Assembly (NCBI GenBank): GCA_003667245.1
Contig: RCNN01000309.1
Span: 1 to 38,050 of the forward strand
DNA from: Heterostelium multicystogenum
Taxonomy: Eukaryota > Evosea > Eumycetozoa > Acytosteliales > Acytosteliaceae
Length of the DNA: 38,050 nt
Direction of reading: 5' to 3'
Positions 1 to 10,858 of the stretch are shown here, one piece after another; within the stretch, counting starts at the first letter, position 1; each line of letters starts with the position of its first letter. Position numbers and translations under genes: made by a program. The notes beneath the pieces were generated by a model, which made no database searches, was not told the DNA's origin, and saw nothing but the letters and a program-made list of their open reading frames with translations.

Positions 1-475
1 GGCATTGTTGGATACAAGCAGTTGGATGTATTGCAACAAAAGATGAAAGTTGTCCACTAAACAGATGGAGGCTGTCAAAGTGCAGGACGAGTCAGCTGCC
101 AAGTCGTTGACAACCAACGAATCAAAGATTAACTCTATCTATGATCTTATGAACAAGTGGGATGCAATTGGACAGCAATTACCAACTGTCATCAACAGAC
201 TTTACACATTGAGATCATTGCATGAAGAAGGATTATCATTCTCAATCACATTACAACAACTGGATAAAGAACAGTCCAATATTACATCTTTATTAAAGAC
301 AAACAGCGCAATAATGAACAAGGTATGTTGATATCACTAGCTGTAAAGTAAAGGTTTGGCTAACTAATGTTTTGTTTTAATAGATGGACGAATCATTCAA
401 ATCAAACATGCAGAACTATTTCAATCCAATGTTGAATCATTAGAGAAGAGAATCAACGAACTCACCAAGAAATAA
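1..475 (+). CDS. dctn2: Dynamitin (dynactin subunit 2, p50), C-terminal part
   Basis: This is the 3' end of a dynamitin gene; the 5' part lies left of the window. Dynamitin is the p50 subunit of dynactin, the cofactor that links dynein to cargo, and its C-terminal half is coiled coil. The translation contains DLMNKWDAIGQQLPTVINRL and TLRSLHEEGLSF, which align by eye with the W-x(5)-LP-x-VxRL...LHE signature of metazoan DCTN2. A 61-bp GT-AG intron lies at 323-383, phase 0. Two frame breaks are visible. Near position 52 one extra base separates the LDVLQQKMKV frame from the STKQMEAVK frame. Near 415-420 a missing T in a short T run would reconnect SNMQNY to FQSNVESLEKRINELTKK and the stop at 473-475. 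The gene is convergent with MAU2, with 53 bp between the stops. The family call is confident; the exact frame is not. Confidence 0.8.
323..383 (+). other. Intron in dynamitin gene
   Basis: The donor is gtatgttg and the acceptor is ttttaatag. Removing 61 bp joins the codons for MNK to MDESFK, as expected from the alignment with other dynamitins. Confidence 0.75.
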
Positions 476-528
476 ACATACCATTGTCATCATATTGTAG
501 TATAATAAACATATCATATGATATAATC

Positions 529-2954
529 TCATGTTCCGTTTATTATTTGTTTGTTGGTGATTTTGTTTGAATCGCTCGTTGTTGACAACAATGTTTGGAA
601 GAACTGTCGTTGATCCTCTTTGGATAGCGCATTCGAGATAATATTATGTCTTTTAACCATCAAAGCAGCTTGCTTTTGTGATGAATCAGCTTTATCAAGT
701 AAATATTGTTAGTAAGTTGATTTCGTATAATCTATTAGATATCTATTACTTCATTTGAGATATCATGGCAACAGCAAAGTGAAACGATATCATTTGAAAC
801 AGTGGATAGAGAGAGTGCTGACTCTAGCATCATTTTAATATTGTTGGTCTCTGATTTACCAACAGATGGATAATGAGACATGAGCTTGATAAGGGACACT
901 AAACATTGGTTTGCCATTTGGCTATGGGTAAAGTTCTTCTGGAGTAATTGAAGACATTCTTTAAACTTTTCTTTGGATGCATTTGGGTCTAGACCTAGAT
1001 TGGTCAAGCCATCTAGGAATAGAGTAGCTACCTTAAATACCAACTGCGGATGATTCTCCAATTGTGAGAGGTAGTCGCTGATCAATTTTTTTGCCTTTGA
1101 TAGGGGATTAGTATCTTATCATTCTAAGAATTATTAGTCTGTTGACTACTTACAGTATCTATTTCATTCAAATGTATAGTATTAATTACCATTCTAATAA
1201 TGGATAGAATTTGCATATCGAATCTTGTTGATTTCTGCATGGTGTATCATATTAGTTACTTGCATCTGTTAATGTTCCATTATATACATACATTTAAAGC
1301 TATTGTAATGTGTTGTTTTGATTGTGCATGGCTGCCAATTGTTTGAAGATATATTGATGAGAGTGTATGGACAACGGTGTCACCAAAGTCAGAGAAGAGC
1401 AGAGGATATTGATTGTGTAGATAATTGCAGTTCCAAATTTCGCTGAATGCTTCGTCCAATTCAAGTCTTGTCACTCTGATATAGAAAGGTTCTCGTGTAT
1501 CATGAATTTAAAGTCGAACTAGCGATCGTACTTCTGTCATTTGCTCGCTAGCTACATCGCCGTTGTTAGAGCTGTTATAAACAGTAGTGATGTATCTGTC
1601 GATCAATTGAAGTGCATTGATGAGATAGTGGCGTGATTTCATGAGTTCTCCGATGGTTCGGTTATATATTCCAAACAAGAGGTATGAGAGCACCAACAGG
1701 TAGGTGACTCCATAATGTCCAGGAGAGCGGAGCTTCCACCAAAATTAAACAAGCGCACACCGGCGTAACATCTACATTAATCAAATCAATCATACTCTTT
1801 ATATTGCATTCTAGGTCGACCAAGACCTCACAACTCTTTTATATTCGCCTATTCTAAACAAGTAATTTATATTCACAAAGCAATGATAGATTCTTAACTA
1901 TATTTTAGTACAAAGGTTAGTCTTGCTTTTTTGAGTTGGCATAGCAATATTGTCTTGGTACATACTTGCTCAAACGAGACAACAACATCTCTAATTTGTA
2001 GATCCATGCGTTTCATTTGATTTAGTTTGGAGGAGTTGAAAATGGAGATAAAGAAATCTGGGTATTGTATGGTTTGTTGAGCTGTCTGTTGTTTATAATG
2101 CTCAAATTGTTGGTTCATTACTTTAATCGTTTCCATTGATTCGTTAAGCAATTGCTCGATATTATTATAGTCCCAGTATATCAATAGGAAATGTGATTTC
2201 ATTATGTTTAAAAGTGACTAGATGGCCAACCATGTATAGAGTTAGTAGATTGTACAAGCAATCGATTACATGTAGGCTTACCTGGCAAAATGAATCCTTC
2301 ATATTGACAGCTAGTTTAATTGCTTGATCAATAGAGTTTATATACAAGTTTTGGTTGATTCTCTTGAATAGTACATGTGATTCTTTCATTAAAAAGTACA
2401 TTAGCCATTGGTTACTCTTTAATCTAATCATTAATTGACAAATAATATACATCTTTTCCTATTCCTATAGCTGTGATTACATACGATATTGAGTATTTGA
2501 TTCTTTCTTGATCCATTGCTTAAGCAAGGTTGAATGCGTTGCTCGTGTGGAAGTAGTCAATTAGATATGAGCTTATTTTGCATAGTAGCTCCAGAGAGTG
2601 GTCAGTGGAGTCAGAATCAAGCAAGAATATCGATTTCTCGAGATGAATATCTAGCTTCATCGTGGTTATAGGTATATTGTAAAAGTAGCTCTGCTATTCT
2701 TATCCTGGTGATTGCTTCATCTAAAATTGCTCATCTCCATTCTTTGGAGTTCGCCGCCACCACCAACACTGTTATTGGTCGAGAGCATATCTTTGTTATT
2801 GTTACTGCTTGTTGTTTGTAATATTTGTAATGGTAGAAGGTGAGCCACCCACCAACATCAACAAGCATCTTAGCGCATTCTTTATCTCACCACATTCCAC
2901 CAACTGATTGGAAGTAGTCCAAACAATATGCGTAATATTCTTATTACGATCCAT
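529..2954 (-). CDS. mau2: MAU2/Scc4 cohesin-loading factor (TPR superhelix), fragmented reading frame
   Basis: MAU2 (Scc4) binds Scc2/NIPBL and loads cohesin on chromatin; it is an all-helical TPR-like protein. No single long frame exists, but successive minus-strand pieces match human MAU2 in order: an N-terminal piece starting MDRNKNITHIVW at 2954; DEAITRIRIAELLLQYTYNHDEAR and HLEKSIFLL near 2520-2730 (human has IEARTHLQLG...EQARSHLEKAW); PLLFSDFGDTVVHTLSSIY at about 1350-1400 (human LFSNHAAQLHTLLGLY); a last TPR piece at 735-1096; and QKQAALMVKRHNII near 640-690, before a stop at 529-531. At least one clear intron (gtaagt donor near 1156, acceptor near 1097) joins NEIDT to AKKLISDYL. Other joins look like single-base frameshifts, for example in HDEAR/HLEK and between 735 and 700. 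Either the assembly has indels or the gene is decaying; the conserved order favours indels. Confidence 0.7.
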
Positions 2955-3358
2955 CAATCAAAACTGTTGCAGTGCTAGAGAGCTCGCCAACAACCGACCA
3001 CACATCAAATAAATACAAAACAGCATTATAATGATCAAAAATCAAGACCAAATAACAAAATAATTTGAAATTTCGAAGAAATAATGAGTGCGGGTAGTCT
3101 AACCTTTTGGGTCAAAATAGGTAACTGGATAACTTTCAGGATTTGTAATTCAACATTCTTGATGTTAATTTTAAGATTTGAGTAGAATATCTCTGTTATA
3201 AGATTTGAGACTAGATTCATTGTAAAATATCACTATAATATTTTCCAAAAAACATTCTGATTATATAATGATATTTTCACAAACAACTATAAAGTCTTCA
3301 TTGCAAATAAAACTTTCATTTCACACAATAAACCAATTTCTAAAATATAATAGTAATA

Positions 3359-4283
3359 ATGAATAATCAATTGTTTTTATCTGTATTACGTAATCCGATA
3401 TTAAATAAACATATTTTTTGACTATATTAAAGCTTATGTTCCTAAACATTATTTCGTTGGAACTGGTGGAGATTGGACAGAAAATAGACAAAAAAAATAT
3501 AAATGGGATGAAGTGACCAAAATTCCAGAAGTGATGGCAGGAAATGGATATATCGATCTTTTAGAGGAATATATTAAGAGTCATAGTGATTTGACTGGTG
3601 TTACTGTTCCTATATATAATATTGTTCGAAATTTAATCTATTTCGGTGATGTAAATGCTCTAGCTCGTATAATACTCTCATTTGGAAACCCTTACATAGT
3701 GTTTGCATGTAAAAGTGGAGGTAAATCAGATATGTTGCATCACGCATCAAGATCAGGAAATTTCAAAATGATTAAATACATTGAAGAAAATATATCTCTT
3801 TTCAAATGGAATACCTCGAGTGCCTTAGTGGCTGCTCCTTTTTTCTGGCAAATTAGAAGTTCTTAAACACTTTGCAGAAAAAGTAAACAAGAATACCCCC
3901 GCTATATGTCCCACTTCTTTGACTACCGCTTTTGACTCTGCAGCCCAAGTTGGAAATATAGAGATGATAGAATGGCTTGCTACAAACCGTCCAATAGATA
4001 GAAAATCGAGTTTCATGTATTTTTCTGCTGTTCGAGGTGGCCACATTCATGTTTTATCATACCTTAAACAAAGTTGGAAAACGATTGCGATAAATATATA
4101 TTTCAAACTACAAAACTTCTTGATGTTGCTGCCAGTTGTGGAAATTTAGATGTTTTGAAATGGTTACATTCAAATAATATTGGTGAGTGTTCCTCTGCTG
4201 CAATCCATTTTGCAGAAAAACAAGGTAACTTTGAGATGGTGAAATGGTTGGAAGAAATATTATCACAAGAAGGCAAACTATAA
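3359..4283 (+). CDS. Ankyrin-repeat protein A (dictyostelid family), three frame breaks
   Basis: The translation starts MNNQLFLSVLRNPILNKHIF at 3359. It continues with a Trp-Asp motif (YKWDEV) and then ankyrin-type units such as GNFKMIKYIEEN, GKLEVLKHFAEK, GNIEMIEWLATN, GHIHVLSYLK, GNLDVLKWLHSNN and GNFEMVKWLEE, ending at 4283. The G-[NH]-[LI]-E-[MV]-[VIL]-[KE]-[WY]-L pattern is the dictyostelid version of the ankyrin helix pair. Three single-base breaks interrupt it: an extra T in the T6 run 3414-3419, an extra T in the T6 run 3839-3844, and a missing base near 4072. Ligand and function are unknown. The gene resembles the ankyrin genes at 6003-7050 and 28527-29395 in N-terminal layout. It could be a pseudogene, but non-ankyrin neighbours carry the same kind of break. 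Confidence 0.75.
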
Positions 4284-5518
4284 AGAATAGCTTTCCCCAA
4301 TTCTAATCAATTTTATTTACAAGAAAATAAAAAATATATATTATACAAAAGATCATTGTTATTAAAGGAGTTAAAATGTATTTTGGAACAGTCTTGGAAA
4401 TCCTTAAAAAGTATTATTTCATTCCTAATTATCAGTTCAATACTTTAATGGTAAAAACCTCACATGGTTTAGCCATGATTGTTATCTACATTTATTTCTT
4501 GAATGCAAAGAATAGAATTGCTGTTTGAGTTTAAATTTTACAGGTGAAGATGCAATGGCCCATCTCAAACCGATATGTGTAAAATGAATTCAACCAACCA
4601 ATTGAATGGTTCACAAGGCAATCAAAAAGGAACAGTTATAGCTCTAACTTTTATATGATACCATGTATCGATGACTCCTTCCAATAACATTATATACTAC
4701 ACATATACTTTATATGGTTTGAAATGATATTATGTTGATTGTTGTTTGTAAATCAAAGTGAAAGTAGTCTGTAAAATTTGTATGCTGGGAAAAACATTTT
4801 CTACAAGTTGTGGTAGTTTGAAAATTAATATGTTTAATAGTCAGATAACAAGCTTAAAGAAGAATTAGATGTAGTTGTTGTAGGAAGATAGGGTGTTTAA
4901 ATGAATTAAAGTAGAACTGATAATTATTAATATAATATTACCTTGTTAAGTTAATTCATAATTTAGCGTATCAAATCATCTTGTTTATTGTCATGGATAT
5001 CTATGGTGATGGTTTACTGATATTGGTCAATAAGATTATCATCGTCATCGTCATCCTCATCATCCTCATCATCACCATCATCACCACCATCACCTCACCA
5101 TTATCATAGGATTATTTCAGGTGCAGCTGAAATTGACGGTCAGGTGAATGATTGATCAATCCAATCAGGAGATTGTATTACATTGCATTGTTGGTATGAC
5201 ATTGGTTTGGTTGTTTGTTGATACGGTTGATTCTGATTGGTTGTTGTAATTATAATTGCTTAAATTTTTTAGTTCTATCATTCATTATCATAATAGATAA
5301 ATGTCCTTGAATGGGTTAATTCAGTCGGTTTGTATCATTCAATCGTTTTAATATGCTTTCTAACCAAACTGGATTCCATACACTATCCCAACCCTATTGA
5401 TGAGCCGCTGTAAATCGATCAGAGGAAATTTAACTAGTAGAATTGTAATAGTTGTAAAGGGATAAATTCATTTAAAACTCTAATCTATGCATTAATAAAG
5501 ATGATCCTACTTTAAAAA
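4284..5518. other. Intergenic region, A/T-rich, with a CAT/CAC-rich microsatellite
   Basis: No conserved gene is seen between ankyrin gene A and the small gene at 5647. A 50-codon plus-strand frame (4376-4528, starting MYFGTVLEIL) is possible but has no recognisable features. The only marked structure is the trinucleotide tract at about 5040-5100. Confidence 0.5.
5040..5100 (+). repeat. Imperfect (CAT/CAC/CGT) trinucleotide microsatellite
   Basis: A run of about 20 near-perfect trinucleotides, first ATC/GTC/CTC units and then CAT/CAC units. It is not inside an open frame with other support, so it is treated as a simple repeat. Confidence 0.85.
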
Positions 5519-5528
5519 GGTATAAATA
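5519..5528 (+). promoter_or_regulatory. TATA box for the small gene at 5647
   Basis: The sequence ggtataaata lies 126 bp before the ATG at 5647. The same ggtataaa core sits 112 bp before the second tiny gene at 28088. Confidence 0.45.
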
Positions 5529-5646
5529 ATGGATATCTAATCATCCATTCCTTATCAAATTAATCAAGAACAACTTTAATCTTTTAGATCATCTAATCTA
5601 AGCTCGAATCGACTAACCATATACAATAATCTAATCTAATTCTAAA

Positions 5647-5794
5647 ATGACACTATTCAGTAGGTATTAACAGGAATTTGATATCCAATTAAACAAACTT
5701 GTTTCTAAACATGATTATCTTTCTAATAGATTGTTTAAATAAACTTTCAAAGCCATTCAGTGGATCCAACAATAGCCAATATAAAGGTTGCTGA
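5647..5794 (+). CDS. Possible tiny two-exon gene, 25-aa peptide
   Basis: The ATG at 5647 begins MTLF, the typical start of the dictyostelid hssA/2C/7E small-protein family (from memory). Exon 1 is only 13 nt (5647-5659). A GT-AG intron with donor gtaggt runs 5660-5729, and exon 2 (5730-5794) reads CLNKLSKPFSGSNNSQYKGC to a TGA. The peptide is rich in Ser, Asn and Cys ends, as in small developmental proteins of that family, but lacks their usual Gly/Cys run. A TATA box lies 126 bp upstream. The gene sits between two ankyrin genes. Function is unknown. Chance cannot be excluded because the frame is so short; the promoter, exon layout and MTLF start are the reasons for listing it. Confidence 0.35.
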
Positions 5795-6002
5795 CAGACC
5801 ATGTAAACATTGAACAAACTAATAACTTTTCGACTGCACGTGTCTCAAGACTGTCATTAAAAGTGCACCTTAATTCTCCAGCAATTCGTTTCATCATAAC
5901 ATCATGCCATGAATAAAGCCAGTCATATGTATATAAAATTATCTTTTGTAAAATAAAGAATTGTATTATTATAACTGTATCTTTAGGTATTGATCATTGT
6001 TT

Positions 6003-7050
6003 CTAATATGCAATGCCTTCTTCAATTGGGGAAGCTTCCAAACTACAATTGATTTTGAGCCAATTTGCTACTTCATTATGTTGGTAAGCAAGTGCATTGT
6101 CATATGCTTGATTTGTGAATCCTTCTGTGCGATTCTCATGTAGCCATTTGAGTAGCTCGAGATTACCAGAGATGGCAGCACAATCCATCGTTGCAGTTGT
6201 TACCTTGCCTAGTTTGTTATTGAGCAGATATTTGACCATCTCTAAGTTGCCATTAATTGCAGGTTTAATACTGAATTCGACAATCGTCATTCATGATAAA
6301 TCCTCGATTTTTATACCATTCAACTAGCTCTATACTTCCACTAGCTGCAGCACTTACTAATAGTTTCTGTGAACTAAATTGCAGATTGATATGTTTGGTG
6401 TCGATAAGATACTCTATCATATCGAATCTAACCAGTTCAGTGCATACATTTAATGTCATAAATAGCCAGTTATCAATCTCGCTTTCAGTGTATCCCGAAG
6501 TCAGCAGCTTCTGAACAAACCACTTCAGGAGCTCAAGGTTTCCGCTTAAAGGAGCAGATCGTATTAGAATATGATATTTTGAAATAAGATCTAAGCTGAC
6601 TAATATCCATTTGATCATTTGGAGTACCATTGCTCTATGAGTTGCACCATTTCCAAACTACCATGATTGATGGCAAGCGTCATCCAGTCTCTTGAATGTA
6701 TGACCAATCAGGACATTTGTGCTTATAAAGGAGATAGGAAAATATCTCGAATCGATCCGATCTAATACAGGCTTCGATTGTGGATTTGAGTGAAGCAATA
6801 GATTTGGCATCGTAGTGTGCTTGACCAAAAGTGGTACCATTTAGTTTTTGGAGTTTTCTAATGAGCTATAGTGCTCGATGACCAAATGAAAGTAATTATG
6901 AGTGGCTAGCAGTGATGGAGTATTTTTGACATGATCCCATTTGTAGGATTGATGTTTATAGACATCAGTATGTATGTTCCTAACCATTTCGAAGATCTTA
7001 TTTCTCAGAAATACATTTTGAAAAACAAATAAAAATGTATTTTTATCCAT
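6003..7050 (-). CDS. Ankyrin-repeat protein B (dictyostelid family), several frame breaks
   Basis: On the minus strand the frame starts MDKNTFLFVFQNVFLRNKIF at 7050, followed by YKWDHVKNTPSLLATHNYF. This is the same N-terminal layout (LRNxIF, then W-D-x-V) as the other two ankyrin genes here. Ankyrin-type units follow: HGSLEMVQLIEQW, SGNLELLKWFVQK, SGSIELVEWYKNRG, NGNLEMVKYLLNNK, SGNLELLKWLHENRTEG and HNEVANWLKIN, ending at 6003. Breaks are visible near 6840 (the frame before gives LENSKN then a stop; the next frame resumes at GTTFGQAHYDAKS), near 6680 (YIQETG to TLAINHGSLEMV), near 6620 and near 6280. The gene runs tail to tail with ankyrin gene A. Its partner or ligand is unknown. Confidence 0.75.
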
Positions 7051-7631
7051 TTCTCTGTAAAAAAAAAATATATATATATATATATATTTAGAATATTTGT
7101 ATATATTTATTTATGATTGATTTGAATTGGATTTGTTTAGATTTTGTCAAATATTTATTAATTAAAAAAAGATTAAAAACATCTAAAAATATCTTTTCAA
7201 ATTTGGATATTTGTATTAAAATTAAAATCCCATTCTTCAAGAATTGGAAAATATTCTTACATATATCTAACTTTTGGGAGATTTTCAACTATCGATGAAC
7301 AACTTGCTTAAAAACTAACACCAAATCCAAAGTGGAAATGAAATAAATGTAATTGAACATCGAGTTCCCAACATACCTTGGAACCATTTTGTGTGTATTT
7401 CTTCATGGAAATGTCTCCTGGTGGGACTTGCCATTACAGAAATTGGATATCCCTTGATAAGAAAGAAAGTTTCAAGAAATAGACACTTATAATTATTCTC
7501 TGTTTGTTTCCAGAGTGAATATTAAAACAGAACCTATTGAAAATTAATAGGACTAAAAATTCATCGTTTTTTAATAATAAGAAAAACTTTAAATCATGAT
7601 TCAACTATTTACTTTAAATATCATATACAAT
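7051..7631. other. Divergent intergenic region, very A/T-rich
   Basis: This separates the starts of ankyrin gene B (minus) and the Rpp38-like gene (plus), so it should hold both promoters. It contains an A run followed by a (TA) dinucleotide tract at about 7060-7090. Short frames on both strands at 7088-7300 are A/T-driven, Lys/Ile/Asn/Phe-rich, and not convincing genes. Confidence 0.5.
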
Positions 7632-8694
7632 ATGGTCAAGTCTGCAGCTAATAAAGCTAAACCATTAATTTTCAAAGATACAATATCATCACCCTATGAA
7701 AATGGTGAACAAGTGTAAGACAAAGTTAATACATACCAATCATATACAATGTCATTGATGTTAATGCCACACCCTTTGTTTAATCAATTAGACCTATTTT
7801 AGATGAAAAGATAGCAAACCAAATTATAGATGAGATACGATTAATATATAAAGATGATTTAGATATTCAGATCAAGAAGAAGTCGCTGGTACAGTCACTA
7901 CATAAACCTATTTTAGAATTGCAATATAAACTAAACTCATTGTATATCAAAGATAAGAAATGTGTTAAGAAATCAAGAAAAGAAAGAAAGAGTTGGCTAG
8001 TGGTGATAGCAGTAGTATTAGCAACAAGGTAGTAGCTGCACCAGAGGCAGATCCAGCAATGGCAGACTCGAATAAAATAGAAAGTGACTCCTTTATTAAA
8101 GAAAAGGAACATGAACTACTCGAAATTAGAAAGGAAATGAAACCTATCAAAGAGAGAATGACTGAATTGACGAATGAAAAGAAGCTTAAGATCAATCAAC
8201 TGGAAGTGCAGTTGAATAAAGAGAGAAAGACACCATCTGTTCAGTCTTTTATAGTCAAAGGTGTCAATGAGATCACGAAGGTGTTAGAGAAGATTCGATT
8301 TTAAAGGCTAAACAAGATCAAAAACTCCATAAATTTGATATTAAGTTAGTCATCTTATGCCCACAGTTAGCAAGTCTAGAGGTAACTCAATGATTGAGCA
8401 TCTACCTTTAATGGCTGCGATGCGTGATATTCCATATCTCGTCCTACCATGTTCAGTAATATATAGCATTGCGAAAGGCACTTGGTGTAAAGTCTGTGTT
8501 AGCAATAGCAATTGGAAATCCACCATCCGAAACGATTCCACAAACTTTTCAGAAGCTACTTCAAATTGCAAACGATTTCATTTTCACCAATAGATTTCCC
8601 CTTTATTGGCATACCAATTGCACCTACTTCGACAGTTAGTCTTAAGCCGGCCAAAATACTAAAAGAAGGAAATAAACGTAAAAAGATGGCATAA
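7632..8694 (+). CDS. rpp38: RNase P/MRP protein subunit Rpp38-like (L7Ae fold)
   Basis: Rpp38 binds kink-turn RNA in the nucleolar RNase P and MRP ribonucleoproteins that process tRNA and rRNA precursors. The match to human Rpp38 is collinear: AKPLIFKDTISSPYENGE near the N-terminus (human RPLVVKTSLNNPY); a charged linker; VNEITKVLEK (human VNEVTRALER); DIKLVILCPQ and LPLMAAMRDIPYLVLPCS as the L7Ae core strand and helix; LRKALGVKSVLAIAIG (human APVIGLKCVLALAF); and a basic C-terminal tail LKPAKILKEGNKRKK (human LQPLKIKKLIP). A 77-bp intron at 7715-7791 splits a Val codon after GEQ. Frame breaks near 7990, 8300, 8390, 8470 and 8590 have to be bridged. The start is the ATG at 7632, which puts the intron in the right phase; an earlier in-frame ATG at 7596 is possible. 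The gene is convergent with the helicase gene, 40 bp apart. Confidence 0.65.
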
Positions 8695-8734
8695 CGTGTT
8701 AGTAGTAGATTTAAATCAGCTATACAAGTGACTA

Positions 8735-10858
8735 CTAGTATTTATTTAAACGTTTGTTGGATGATAGCGATTCCAAACTATCACCTCTTTTCAGTGCTTC
8801 TTGAATGGCGTTAGCAAGTACTTGATCTTTCTTTCCGACAATACATGTTACAACTCCTTTTTGGCCTGCACGTGCAGTTCTACCAATACGATGCAGATAA
8901 TCGATAGGATTCGATGGGAAGTCAAATAAAATTACGTGCTCAACTGATTTAATATCGATTCCACGCGAAGCAATATCGGTACACACTAAAATTCGTTTCT
9001 CTCCCATTGCAAATTCTCGCCAATTGCTCTGTCTCAGTCGCGAAGGTATGTCACCGTGAAGTGAAGTAACAGAGAATCCGTTCTCATTCAAAAAATGTTC
9101 TGTCGATCTACATGAATCGGGAGTATTGCAGAATATCAAAATCTTTTTGCTATTGGAAGGACTTACTGATCTCAGTAGTGCCTCTGTACATCAGATGGTT
9201 AATAACTCATGTCTAGAAGGATGCTTGATCACTCACTACATACCGTGTTTGTCACCTCCTTTAACTGTAATAAATTGTTGCTCTAGAGTGTTGAGTGATT
9301 TGTGAATATAGGGTGTTGAAAGCTTGCTAATGTTGGGGAACAGTGACTTGATGGTAGTCATAAGTTGCTCAGTCAGAGTAGCGCTACAAATGACAGAGTA
9401 AATCGTTTTATAGTCCGGTATATTCTTGTTCTTAATACGATATTGAATTGGTTCCAATATCTTCTTCATATCCTCATCGAATCCCTTTCCGTTTGAGAAC
9501 ATAGAGTCTGCCTCATCAACTACTAAGTACTCTAAATATCCAAAGAATATTTGTTCTATATAACCCGTAAGTAATTTAATCTTTCTATCCAATTGTATCA
9601 AGTACATACGACTTTCGATTAACTGTATCAAAACTCCTGGTGTGCATACTACAATGTCAAATGATCTTTCTTTGAAAGCTTTTAAGTGCTTGGCATTCTC
9701 GCCACCACCACGTGATATTCCAGTACACGAAAGCTTATGATGGTGCGCAATTTGTTTAGTCACTTGGCATACCTGTGTTACTAACTCTCTGGTTGGCACG
9801 AGAATAATTGCTCTTGGTCTTGACGGTAAACGATCTTTTGGATCTGCAGACCCAAAACTTGAATCAATGTCAATTCCACGCGCTTTGTGATCTTCAATGC
9901 CTTTGTCTTTAAGCATCTTCTCTAAGTTTTCTCTTTTCTTTCGTATCTCTTCAGCCAACTCTAGTTGTTCACGTTGCTCTGACAGTTTTAAGTTTTGGAA
10001 TATCGGAAGTAGGTAGCTCAGTGTCTTTCCAGTTCCAGTTTGCGACACAAAGAGTACATCAGACTTCTTTGCAAGTATTTCTGGTATGGCCAACTGCTGA
10101 ATTGTTGAGGGAATTGTTATCTCCATTTCCTTGAGCGACTGAACGAGAGTACTGGCCAAACCGAGTCTAGAGAATGCAGCACCACTGCCAGATTGTTCAG
10201 GGTTGAGACCATCAACAAAAGTAGATTTCGATTGTATAACAGTTACATCTTCATCGGGGTGTTCGACTATAACCTTGTTTGCACTCTGTTTCAATACTTT
10301 GGATTTCTTTGGGCTCGAAGAGTCTGCTCCACTCTTGATCTTGGTAAATCTATTTTGATTCTTAAAATCTTTTGAATTCGAGATTGGATGTAATAGCTTC
10401 TTATTTCTTGTTGTTGATGTGGAAGAAGAATTAACAGTATATTTGCTTCTACTTCTATCACCAGATGATCTTGCTTTTGTCGATCTATAGTTGTAATCTT
10501 TCTCCTTTTGTTTATCATCTTTATCAGCGGAACGACCTGACTTTCTTACACCGATCGAAGTGACTTTCGATTTATTCTGGCTCGATGTACTGTAGTTTGA
10601 ACATAGCCCATTGTTTAAAGAGCTTCTGCTAAATAGAGATAATGAAAATATATTATTGTTGTAGAAAGACGAGCTGTATGACAATCTACAACCTATTCGG
10701 CTATTGAGTAAATTCCATCCACTTTTACATGTATCAACAACAGCAGCAACAGCAACCGATGACATCGATGATGTTGATGCAGATGATGATGTTGTTGTCA
10801 ATAAATTAAACATTTCAACCTTTAGTCGAGTTGTCAATATTGTCTTCCGTACAAACAA
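8735..10858 (-). CDS. DEAD-box RNA helicase, probably mitochondrial (MRH4/DDX28-like)
   Basis: This is an ATP-dependent RNA helicase of 687 residues. The two exons (10858-9244 and 9183-8735) are joined by removing a 60-bp GT-AG intron, which restores GGDKHEALLRSV. Motifs in order: Q motif PSTIQQLAIPEI (250-261); motif I SQTGTGKT (272-279); motif Ia PTREL (355-359); motif Ib TPG; motif II DEAD (448-451); motif III SAT (492-494); then in the second RecA domain IFCNTPDSCR, LVCTDIASRGID, and motif VI HRIGRTARAG. A charged insertion of about 60 residues lies between motifs I and Ia. The N-terminus is basic and Ser-rich without early acidic residues (MFVRKTILTTRLKV), consistent with a mitochondrial presequence. 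GGG-E-N-A-K after motif Ia and the targeting region resemble MRH4/DDX28, helicases of mitochondrial ribosome assembly. The helicase call is secure; the subfamily is an inference. No frameshift is needed here. Confidence 0.9.
9184..9243 (-). other. Intron in the DEAD-box helicase gene
   Basis: Reading the minus strand, the donor is gtatgt and the acceptor is tgtacag. Splicing restores the conserved DKHEALL segment between the two RecA domains, phase 1. Confidence 0.85.

Noticed and set aside
3035..3220. 61-codon minus-strand frame starting MNLVSNLITEIFYSNL
   Set aside because: Ile/Leu/Lys/Asn-rich and A/T-driven, no recognisable domain, squeezed between MAU2 and ankyrin gene A; could be an exon, but nothing supports it.
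4376..4528. 50-codon plus-strand frame MYFGTVLEIL
   Set aside because: Short, no promoter-intron architecture like the two small-gene candidates, no domain; kept only as a note.
5040..5100. Possible His-rich coding exon in the CAT/CAC tract
   Set aside because: No open frame extends on either side; simple repeat is sufficient.
7088..7298. Overlapping open frames on both strands
   Set aside because: Composition is purely A/T-driven (Ile, Lys, Phe, Asn) next to a (TA) tract; no domain.
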